Source: CAMDTE01 sp034679985
GTDB taxonomy: Bacteria > Bacteroidota > Bacteroidia > Flavobacteriales > Schleiferiaceae
Length of the DNA: 64,000 nt
Reading direction: 5' to 3'
Assembly: GCA_034679985.1 (NCBI GenBank)
Contig: JAXITR010000002.1
Span: forward strand, 31,655-95,654
Shown here: one piece after another, positions 57,846-64,000 of the stretch
How positions within the stretch are numbered: position 1 is the first letter of the stretch
How the letters are laid out: every line of letters starts with the position of its first letter
Notes under the pieces: generated by a model
Seen by the model: only the letters and a program-made list of their open reading frames with translations
What the model was told of the DNA's origin: nothing
The model's database searches: none
Position numbers and translations under genes: made by a program

Positions 57846-58204
57846 ATTGGTTGTTGGTTTTTTTGGGAGGAGGTGCCGGCAGTGTGGTGCGCTATGCTTT
57901 GGCTCGTGGACTTTCCGCTGCAGCTAGCAGCCCTTTAGCCGCAGCCGGAGCTACCTTGCTTGCCAATGCCCTCGCAAGCACTTTGTTGGCTTGGTGGCTC
58001 TGGAGAGGTGGAGCGCAACAACCCCTACACGCGGCCTTGGCCATTGGGTTCTGCGGTGGACTGAGCACCTTTTCCACTTGGAGCGCTGAATTGGCCCACT
58101 GGATCAAAAGCGGAAACTGGCCCTTGGCTCTGGGGTACGCACTGCTGTCGTTGGCCCTGGGTTTGCTGCCGTTCTTCGCGTGGTCCGCAGCCAAAGGCCT
58201 TTGA
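57842..58204 (+). CDS. crcB: Fluoride ion channel CrcB (Fluc)
   Basis: A 120-residue four-helix membrane protein that forms a dimeric fluoride exporter. GGGAGSVVRYALARG is the first-helix motif, LLANALASTLLAW has the conserved Asn of helix 2, and IGFCGGLSTFSTWSAEL is the helix 3 break with the sodium site and phenylalanine box. It starts with GTG overlapping the PAP2 stop by four bases. No fluoride riboswitch is visible in the short space available. Confidence 0.93.
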   Translation: MNWLLVFLGGGAGSVVRYALARGLSAAASSPLAAAGATLLANALASTLLAWWLWRGGAQQPLHAALAIGFCGGLSTFSTWSAELAHWIKSGNWPLALGYALLSLALGLLPFFAWSAAKGL

Positions 58205-58211
58205 CGCCTAC

Positions 58212-60422
58212 TTACCGCAGCAAAGTAACCGTGCCGCGCCGTTCGTACGGCGAATCGGCGAAATCCCGTACGTACACCACCCAAACGTAGACCCCTTCCG
58301 GACAGTCGGGCCCGGTATTGCCCACCTTGCCGTTCCACGCTGCTGCCGCATCCGTGCTGGAAAAAACCACGTTCCCCCAGCGGTTGAGCACCAAGAATTC
58401 GTAGGTATTGAATCCGGTCACCACCGGTCGGAACCCCTCATTTCTGCTGTCCCCGTTGGGCGTAAACGCGTTCGGAACGAAGACGTTGAAGGTGGGATTC
58501 ACCCGAATCGGCAAAAAGGTGGTGTCCGTGCAACCCAGTGAATTGGTCACCACCAACTGCGCCCGAAAACTCCCGGAGTCCGCATACGCGTGCCAAACGG
58601 TAGGGATGCCCGCATAGATGGGGCCGTCGCCCGGAATCAGTACAAAGGTTTCGTCCGGGTCTTGTCCGGATGTTTGAAAAAGGACGAGGGGATCGTAGAT
58701 GCTGACCACCGATCGGTCCGACGTCAATCCCATGGAGGGGGTTGGATGAACCACAACGGACTGCGGAAACACGCGGATGATTGTATCGATGCACCCCGTG
58801 TCCGCATAGACCGTTACCCGCACGGTGTAGGTTCCGGCTTGTCCGTACACGTGGACCGGATTGGCGGCGTGGCTGGTGTCTCCATCGCCAAAGTCCCAGA
58901 CGTACTTCAAGCGCGTTCCCGCCAAAGAATCCTGCGCAAACGCAACACGCAACGGGCGGCATCCGGTATCGCCCACGGCCAAAGGAAACCACTGCGGCCG
59001 CGGCACCACCCAAACGGTATCCCAAGCCGTGGCTTCACAGGATTTGGAACGAATTCGAATGCTGACGGGGTACTTGCCGGGTGCGGAATACACAATGGGT
59101 GGAGGACTCAAGCCGGCAAAGGTGTCCAAATTGGCTTGCCCGGCAGTGCCGAATCGGTACAAAAACTCGGCTCCTGGGTACCACGTGCCGACGGCGGAAA
59201 AAACAAATTGCTGTGCGTCGTAGCAGCCGCTTCCCGAATGAGTTAGTGTTGGATTGATGGGAGGATACACTCGGAAAATGGCGACACTGGTGTCTGCGCA
59301 CGGAAATCCCGGATTGCCTACCAAACGCACTACGTATTTACCAGTGTCCGGGAAGGTAAAGGTGGGGTTACGCCGCATGCTGGTGTCGGTGGAAGATCCC
59401 AGCACCCCAAAATCCCACAAAACCGTCTGAACGTTGGTGGAGGTCATTCGGAACGGCATGGTAGTGCCCAAGCACAAGAGGGTGGGGTCGTCGTCCGCGG
59501 TGATGATCTTGACGGACACGTTGGGGTCGCACTGGGTTACGTTGAATTGGTAGTCCCTCCGCACCGTACTCAACAAAACCCCATTGCGGTACTCGCTCAC
59601 GCATACCCCAATGGAGTACTGACCGGTGGTGGTGAGGTACCCGTTCAGTAGGCCGGTATTCGCTTGAACGGAAATGCCCGGGGTACCGGGGATTGGATTG
59701 GCAAAATTTTGAGGTGCTTGAAACAAGACATTCGTGTAGGGGGGCGGAGCCGACGGATCCGGCGCGGGACAGGTGAGGCAGGCAGACCCGTTGGTTTGGC
59801 CGCCGCCGTGGAGCAATTGGCACAATTGGTAGTGCAGGGAATCTCCGTCCGGATCGGTTGCTGCACTGCTGATGGCCAAGTTTTCCTGATTGCACAACAC
59901 AATGGGCGGGATGCTGCTGAACCGCGGGGAACTGTTTCCGTTGGCTCCGTTGGGCGGAATGCGCACCGTAAATGTGCTGCCCCATTGACTGGGGTTCTGC
60001 AAATTGACAATGGTGGAATTCCGGCAGCAGCGTTGGTGGCTCAACACGTAGCCGTTGGCCCGGGGCTGCAGCGTGATCACCTGAACATAGTCCGCGTACT
60101 CCGTACAGACATTGGGGGGCGCCCCCAAACACGGGCTGCCCGTACTGGCCGGAAGTCCAATGGTGGGGCCTTTACTGAAGGAAAAATTGGCAATTTGCTG
60201 TCCCGTGAGGCCGTCGAATGCCGTTACCGCCGCTTGCGGGTCCAAGGTAGCCCCGCTGGAATTGCAGTCTCGGTAGATGCGCAGGGTAACCCGGTAGCGG
60301 TTGTTGCCCAAGAAGTCGTACCAGATTTCACCGCCCACCAAGTGCTCCGCCCGCAAGTCCAAACCTGCGGCGGCACCCAGCACCCACGCCAGGATTAACC
60401 CAAGACGACGCAGTCGCTCCAC
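58212..60422 (-). CDS. T9SS type B surface protein with PKD domains
   Basis: A 736-residue exported protein. The signal peptide is MERLRRLGLILAWVLGAAAG. EHLVGGEIWYDFLGNNRYRV, then LRIYRDCNSSGA, is the N-terminal signature of a Bacteroidota PKD-protein family. A PKD domain at about 480-550 has YVWDFGDGDTSHAANPVHVY with GQAGTYTVRVTVY. The final ~95 residues (FVPNAFTPNGDSRNEGF, then EFLVLNRWGNVVF, then CPEGVYVWVVYVRD) are the type B gliding-motility sorting domain. About 16 cysteines suggest disulphide bonds. The GTG at 60422 lies 28 bases inside the end of the GHMP kinase gene. Probably a surface adhesin or filament component. Confidence 0.86.
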   Translation of the reverse strand: MERLRRLGLILAWVLGAAAGLDLRAEHLVGGEIWYDFLGNNRYRVTLRIYRDCNSSGATLDPQAAVTAFDGLTGQQIANFSFSKGPTIGLPASTGSPCLGAPPNVCTEYADYVQVITLQPRANGYVLSHQRCCRNSTIVNLQNPSQWGSTFTVRIPPNGANGNSSPRFSSIPPIVLCNQENLAISSAATDPDGDSLHYQLCQLLHGGGQTNGSACLTCPAPDPSAPPPYTNVLFQAPQNFANPIPGTPGISVQANTGLLNGYLTTTGQYSIGVCVSEYRNGVLLSTVRRDYQFNVTQCDPNVSVKIITADDDPTLLCLGTTMPFRMTSTNVQTVLWDFGVLGSSTDTSMRRNPTFTFPDTGKYVVRLVGNPGFPCADTSVAIFRVYPPINPTLTHSGSGCYDAQQFVFSAVGTWYPGAEFLYRFGTAGQANLDTFAGLSPPPIVYSAPGKYPVSIRIRSKSCEATAWDTVWVVPRPQWFPLAVGDTGCRPLRVAFAQDSLAGTRLKYVWDFGDGDTSHAANPVHVYGQAGTYTVRVTVYADTGCIDTIIRVFPQSVVVHPTPSMGLTSDRSVVSIYDPLVLFQTSGQDPDETFVLIPGDGPIYAGIPTVWHAYADSGSFRAQLVVTNSLGCTDTTFLPIRVNPTFNVFVPNAFTPNGDSRNEGFRPVVTGFNTYEFLVLNRWGNVVFSSTDAAAAWNGKVGNTGPDCPEGVYVWVVYVRDFADSPYERRGTVTLLR

Positions 60423-61327
60423 GGCAAAACGGTTGAAAAGCCTAACGCTTTAATTATTTCCAGGTCCGACGGTTCCCGGACTTGTGCCAAAACGAAATCA
60501 CCCCCCCAGGCACCCAAACTTTTGACCGCATGGGGGTAACTCGCAAAACGGGTTTCTGCAACAGGCACTCTTCCCAAAACCCGACCCATCGCCTCCTCGT
60601 GCACGCGCGCCGCCTCCGACCACTCCTGAGGCGATGAGGCCCGAAGCAGCAGTTCTGCAGCTTCCCCCACGGCTTCTAGCAAAAGGGGGTCTGGCGCAAG
60701 ACTGCGGTACCGCACCACGTCCGGCGCACTGCGCTGCTTTTCTCCCAGATGAACTAAATACAACGTGGTGTGGGGCCAATGCGCCAACGACACCGGATCC
60801 CATTGGGCGCTTGCTGGTCCGGTTCTTGTGTAGCGAATGGGACCGGAGACTGAGGCACAAACGGCGTCGTACCCGCTGCCATTCTGGGTGGCAAAATGAA
60901 GCGCTAACGCATCAACGTCGGCCCACTGGGCCACCAAGGCAATTAACGTTGAACTGGAACCCCAGCCGTAGTCGTTGGGGAACTCCAAAAAGGTTTCCAC
61001 GGATCCGCCCGGTATGGGGGTGCCACGCAATTGTTCCGCTGCTGTGAGCAAACCAGCTAAACCCTCCAAACCAGGAGCAGGTGGTTCCACAGATGAAGAC
61101 GGCTTCCATCCCTCAGGGGTCCGTTCCAACGAGCCTTCCAGCCAAATACTACCGTCGTGCGCACGGGCTGTCCAATTCAAGTTCGGAATGTCTAAAACAT
61201 CGGTCACCTCCAACCGTTGCCCCAAATGGGTGGGTACCGCAACGGCGGGAATTCCGTCCAGTACCACGTACTCGGACGTGAGCAGCAACTTGCCCCGCGC
61301 AAAGAAGGAGCGCGATGCAGATGCCAT
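60395..61327 (-). CDS. GHMP kinase, mevalonate-pathway type
   Basis: A 310-residue kinase. FFARGKLLLTSEYVVLDGIP is the N-terminal GHMP motif, LEFPNDYGWGSSSTLIAL is the ATP-binding P-loop variant found in the Bacteroidota family, and FATQNGSGYDAVCASVSG follows. It lies one base after the HMG-CoA reductase gene, so it is probably a mevalonate or phosphomevalonate kinase of isoprenoid synthesis; the exact step cannot be decided from sequence. The stop falls inside the beginning of the T9SS type B gene. Confidence 0.85.
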   Translation of the reverse strand: MASASRSFFARGKLLLTSEYVVLDGIPAVAVPTHLGQRLEVTDVLDIPNLNWTARAHDGSIWLEGSLERTPEGWKPSSSVEPPAPGLEGLAGLLTAAEQLRGTPIPGGSVETFLEFPNDYGWGSSSTLIALVAQWADVDALALHFATQNGSGYDAVCASVSGPIRYTRTGPASAQWDPVSLAHWPHTTLYLVHLGEKQRSAPDVVRYRSLAPDPLLLEAVGEAAELLLRASSPQEWSEAARVHEEAMGRVLGRVPVAETRFASYPHAVKSLGAWGGDFVLAQVREPSDLEIIKALGFSTVLPWSDCVVLG

Positions 61328-61328
61328 A

Positions 61329-62654
61329 TTAAACGGTAGTTTTCGTCACCGCAGGGATCGGGATGCCACGATGGGCACAAAACGCAGCCACAACATCTGC
61401 GTGGTGCGGCACTTTGTCCTTAAAGAAGAGCGTAAAATGAGCTTTTTCTTCCTCAGTCGCTTCCAATTGGTTCAAAATATTCAGCAGGTGCATTTTCATG
61501 TGCCCCTTTTGAATGCCGGTGGTGGTGAGCGCACGCAAGGCCGCAAAGTTTTGCGCCAGGCCGGAGGCGGCTACAATGCACATCAATTCGTGCGCATTGG
61601 GTTTACCTAGCATTTCCAGTGACGTTTTGACCAAGGGATGCAATTGGGTCAAACCGCCCACCACGCCCAAGGCCAAGGGAATCTCAATCCAAAAACGGAA
61701 CACCCCACCGTCCAAGGAGCAATGGGTCAAACTGCGGTACTGGCCGTCGCGTGAGGCGTGGGTGTGGCATGCCGCCTCCACCGCGCGGAAATCGTTTCCA
61801 GTAGCCAAAATAACGGCGTCTATACCGTTCATGATGCCTTTGTTGTGGGTGGTTGCACGGTACGGCTCAATTTCCGCAATGCGCACCGCTTGGAAAAATT
61901 TCGCTGCAAATTCCTCCGGCGCAATGCCGGATCCATCGCTGAGTTGATCGATGGGGCAGGATACCTCTGCGCGCACCAAGCACTCCGGGGTGTAGTTGCT
62001 CAAGATGCACATGATGACTTCCACGCGCTCCTCACCCAGGTGTGATTTGAGCGTTTTGGCCATTTGCTCCAAGCACGAATTGATGAAATTTGCCCCCATG
62101 GAGTCTTTGGTCTCAAAACGGACCTCCAGTTGAAAGTAATTCTCCAAGTCGACAGACTTGTCCACCAAGCGGGTACTTAAAATACCGCCACCGCGGGCCT
62201 GCATGTTGGCGGTCAGTCGGTCCGTATCCGCCAGCAGTTTGAGCTGCAGGATGGAGAATTCCGCCTGCAATTCCTCAGGGTTGCCCTGGTAGAGAAAATG
62301 AACGTGTCCAATCTTGGTAGAAGACAAAACTTCTGCCTTGAATCCTCCTCTTTCCATCCAAAACTGGGCGGCCTTGGCCGCTGCAGCCACCACGGAACTT
62401 TCTTCAATCGCCATCGGAATGGTGTAGAACCGATTGTTGATCAGGAAGTTGGGCGCTACGCCCAGGGGAAGAAAGTAGTTGCTGACGGTGTTCTCAATGA
62501 ACTCGTCGTGCTTTTTTTGAAGCACATCGTCTTGATGCCAGTACTGCTTGAAGGTGGCAACGGCAGCGTCCGGTTGGGCAAAATGCGACTGGGCAATCCA
62601 CTCGATTTTACCTTCTTTGGTCCACTTACTAAAGCCTTTAACGGGTTGATTCAT
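61329..62654 (-). CDS. mvaA: Hydroxymethylglutaryl-CoA reductase
   Basis: A 441-residue enzyme that reduces HMG-CoA to mevalonate. The N-terminus MNQPVKGFSKWTKEGKIEWI is typical of the bacterial form. VVAAAAKAAQFWMERGGFKA contains the catalytic glutamate region; ATGNDFRAVEAACHTHAS has the catalytic lysine/aspartate environment; LALGVVGGLTQLHPLVKTSL and GIQKGHMKMHLLNILN with the C-terminal histidine complete the active site. ATG 62654 matches the family start; an ATG at 62672 is possible and a TACCTTTA element lies just upstream. It shows that this organism uses the mevalonate route. Confidence 0.93.
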   Translation of the reverse strand: MNQPVKGFSKWTKEGKIEWIAQSHFAQPDAAVATFKQYWHQDDVLQKKHDEFIENTVSNYFLPLGVAPNFLINNRFYTIPMAIEESSVVAAAAKAAQFWMERGGFKAEVLSSTKIGHVHFLYQGNPEELQAEFSILQLKLLADTDRLTANMQARGGGILSTRLVDKSVDLENYFQLEVRFETKDSMGANFINSCLEQMAKTLKSHLGEERVEVIMCILSNYTPECLVRAEVSCPIDQLSDGSGIAPEEFAAKFFQAVRIAEIEPYRATTHNKGIMNGIDAVILATGNDFRAVEAACHTHASRDGQYRSLTHCSLDGGVFRFWIEIPLALGVVGGLTQLHPLVKTSLEMLGKPNAHELMCIVAASGLAQNFAALRALTTTGIQKGHMKMHLLNILNQLEATEEEKAHFTLFFKDKVPHHADVVAAFCAHRGIPIPAVTKTTV

Positions 62655-63045
62655 GGGAGTTTGAATGGGCATGTAAAGGTAACACATTTCCCAGGGCAAT
62701 GTTCGTGCCGAAGGCACCGAGTAGGTAGGCAATTCCGTCCAATGGATCTGCGGTAAACCGGGGGTCAAAGGTGGGGATCCAGCCTTCAAAGAGGACGGCC
62801 AAGCACAGGGCAAAGACCCAAATCCAAGAGGCGGGAAGGGGTACGGTCCGACGCCACAATTGACCAGCGGCTGCGGCAGGTAATCCCACCAATACCGGTA
62901 CGGCCAACAACGGGTCCAAAAACGAATCCAAAAACCACCAGGTTTTGCCCCAAAGCATCAACCCCAATTGGTGCAAGGCAAAGAGCAAGGTGCAAGCCCC
63001 AACAAATGGGATCAAGGGAAGGCGAGGGGAGGGGGGCGTTTCCAT
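62638..63045 (-). CDS. Small four-helix membrane protein of a Bacteroidota family
   Basis: A 135-residue membrane protein with four hydrophobic segments (LIPFVGACTLLFALHQLGLM, FLDPLLAVPVLVGLPAAAAG, WIWVFALCLAVLFEGWIP and DGIAYLLGAFGTNIALGNVL). The DPRFTADPLDGIAYLLGA segment recalls small Bacteroidota proteins that some genomes label 'magnesium citrate secondary transporter', but no transport evidence exists and I treat the function as unknown. ATG 63045 is chosen over the longer frame. It overlaps the mvaA start by 17 bases. Confidence 0.65.
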   Translation of the reverse strand: METPPSPRLPLIPFVGACTLLFALHQLGLMLWGKTWWFLDSFLDPLLAVPVLVGLPAAAAGQLWRRTVPLPASWIWVFALCLAVLFEGWIPTFDPRFTADPLDGIAYLLGAFGTNIALGNVLPLHAHSNSHESTR

Positions 63046-63110
63046 GAAGTGCGAAATGAATACCCGGACGTTCAACTGCTTTTACCCCCGTCCGGATTCA
63101 GGAAATCCAA

Positions 63111-63392
63111 TCAGACCGCAATCCAATAGGCCATCCAGGCCATTCCCCCCGCAAACGCCATCACCGCAACTTGGATGGCGTGTACAGTTCTTTTGCCCGC
63201 ACGCGTGTGCCAGGGGTCGTTGGGATTCAAGTGAAGCATGGGGAAGTCAAATTTGGGAGGGCCGGGTGCCGAAAAGTTCGGATGGGATTCGGCCCGCTTT
63301 TGTGCGGCAGCGTGAAAGTCAAAACCGCAAGAACGGCAAGTTGACGGATCGCCTTCGGTCCAAACGCTGCATTTGGGGCACTTAATTTCCAT
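63111..63392 (-). CDS. Small zinc-ribbon membrane protein
   Basis: A 93-residue protein starting MEIKCPKCSVWTEG and DPSTCRSCGFDFHAA, giving a four-cysteine zinc ribbon (CxxC...CxxC, residues 5, 8, 19 and 22). The C-terminal HAIQVAVMAFAGGMAWMAYW is a single transmembrane helix. It looks like a membrane-anchored zinc-ribbon protein of the kind often annotated as hypothetical. The start has an exact TAnnTTTG box four bases upstream. It leads the isoprenoid unit on the minus strand, 65 bases before the next gene. Confidence 0.75.
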   Translation of the reverse strand: MEIKCPKCSVWTEGDPSTCRSCGFDFHAAAQKRAESHPNFSAPGPPKFDFPMLHLNPNDPWHTRAGKRTVHAIQVAVMAFAGGMAWMAYWIAV

Positions 63393-63396
63393 GCTG

Positions 63397-63404
63397 CAAA
63401 GGTA
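63397..63404 (-). promoter_or_regulatory. TAnnTTTG -7 box four bases before the zinc-ribbon gene
   Basis: Minus strand TACCTTTG, then CAGC, then the ATG at 63392. A TTG lies 22 bases upstream of the box, within the spacing expected for a -33 element. Confidence 0.75.
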
Positions 63405-63502
63405 CGGCTGAATGGAAAATGTGGATCAAGTAATTGTCTTTCAATATTCTCATAGTTCAAACAGATTTTATATTTAATTTTCCTATGCTTAATTATATTT
63501 TT

Positions 63503-63994
63503 ATGCACATCCGACTTCATCGTTTCCTTTTAGTACTGTTTCTAGCGGCAAGCACCTACTGTTCATGGGGCCAAAAGGCGCCTGAGTACCTCACCTGGTA
63601 TGGAAAGGTGATTACGTACCGAGGAGAATACATGAACAACAAACGGCAGCTGATCCGGTTGTCGCAACGATGTTCTTGCGAAACTGCTGCCAACCATTTC
63701 CGATTGGCCCAAAAAGCCAACAGAAAAGTAGTTGGTTTAACCGTCCCCTCGATCCCGTTGGGCCTTGTTGTGGGGGTGTTTTTGGCTGTTCCAATTGCCT
63801 ACAATACAGATAATGGCGGGGTTGGAATGCTGGTTGGTACGGCAGCGGCAGTTGGAATTTCAGCATTGCCCGCTCTTGTCTTGACACCGCAGTTAAAGAA
63901 AGAAATGGAGTTGGGCGTTGAAGCGTTCAACCAGTGCGTAAAGGAGCAAAGCAAGGGATTGGAACCCAGATTGGAGTCTATTTCGCCCCCTTGA
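63503..63994 (+). CDS. Unknown exported or membrane protein
   Basis: A 163-residue protein at the window edge. The N-terminus MHIRLHRFLLVLFLAASTYC is a signal peptide. A basic region with QRCSCETAANHF follows, then two hydrophobic stretches (SIPLGLVVGVFLAVPIAY and GMLVGTAAAVGISALPALVL) with membrane-helix character, and a charged tail. I do not recognise the family. ATG 63485 is an alternative start. The upstream 100 bases are strikingly AT-rich compared with the rest of the window, with TATATTT-like elements that may be the promoter. Confidence 0.6.
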   Translation: MHIRLHRFLLVLFLAASTYCSWGQKAPEYLTWYGKVITYRGEYMNNKRQLIRLSQRCSCETAANHFRLAQKANRKVVGLTVPSIPLGLVVGVFLAVPIAYNTDNGGVGMLVGTAAAVGISALPALVLTPQLKKEMELGVEAFNQCVKEQSKGLEPRLESISPP

Positions 63995-64000
63995 TCGGGA

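Noticed and set aside
57842..57900. Fluoride riboswitch upstream of crcB
   Set aside because: crcB starts inside the PAP2 stop codon, leaving no leader, and no pseudoknot-like element is visible.
1..64000. CRISPR array, tRNA or rRNA genes, insertion sequence or prophage
   Set aside because: I looked for regular direct repeats, cloverleaf sequences, transposase motifs and phage genes and found none; genes are nearly all housekeeping, envelope or secretion related.

Overview
The window looks like a chromosomal segment of a Bacteroidota bacterium, most likely Flavobacteriia or close to it, with an unusually high GC content for that group (high by eye, not computed). The evidence is: gliding-motility genes gldE and gldD in the mutY-ssb-gldE-gldD arrangement typical of the phylum; secreted proteins with type IX secretion (T9SS) C-terminal sorting domains of both type A and type B; a class of mevalonate-pathway genes (HMG-CoA reductase plus GHMP kinase); KMO and kynureninase; and many copies of the Bacteroidota -7 promoter element TAnnTTTG. 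I see no tRNA, rRNA, insertion sequence, prophage or CRISPR array. Coding density is very high, no gene-free stretch exceeds about 300 bases, and neighbouring genes are often joined by ATGA, GTGA or TGATG start/stop overlaps.

Layout. 1-4.6 kb: the end of a LytTR response regulator, then a minus-strand operon (small secreted ORF, SprT-like protein, purK, purE) divergent from mlaE-mlaF. 4.6-12.4 kb: kynU-kmo (minus), gcvP (plus) and a T9SS type A secreted protein. 12.4-17.8 kb: nth (minus), then bcp, recA, a TPR lipoprotein and oligopeptidase B. 17.8-25.5 kb: waaA and an outer-membrane protein (minus), divergent from a five-gene sugar-nucleotide operon (DegT aminotransferase, ugd, UDP-glucuronate decarboxylase, galE, rfbB) that probably supplies surface polysaccharide synthesis. 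25.5-29.6 kb: an S9 peptidase, an M16 peptidase and an O-methyltransferase. 29.5-34.3 kb (minus): rplU-rpmA, then serS with a lipoprotein, a TPR protein and a DUF4286 protein. 34.5-38 kb: a catalytic and non-catalytic M16 peptidase pair. 38-40 kb: divergent eamA and ctaA. 40-46 kb: mutY-ssb-gldE-gldD (minus) divergent from HU, a TPR protein, a 29-residue basic protein and rng. 46-52.4 kb: recX, threonine aldolase (minus), prfB and a large T9SS type B surface protein. 52.4-58.2 kb: arsC, fumC (minus), a 55-residue membrane protein (minus), manC (minus), adk-obg-PAP2-crcB. 58.2-64 kb (minus): a zinc-ribbon protein, a small membrane protein, HMG-CoA reductase, GHMP kinase and a second T9SS type B protein; finally one unknown secreted/membrane protein (plus).

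The most notable signal is regulatory. Exact TAnnTTTG boxes sit exactly four bases before the start codon of at least six genes and six or seven bases before four more, which implies leaderless mRNAs made from these promoters. A perfect 19-bp palindrome between eamA and ctaA is made of two such boxes back to back. Upstream of recA, two tandem boxes flank a terminator so that only the downstream start site would escape it. Other oddities: an endonuclease III with no iron-sulphur cysteines, a GldD without a lipoprotein cysteine, an SSB whose C-terminal tip lacks the usual Pro-Phe, and three small genes of 29, 39 and 55 residues. All functional calls rest on reading motifs by eye; no database search was run.
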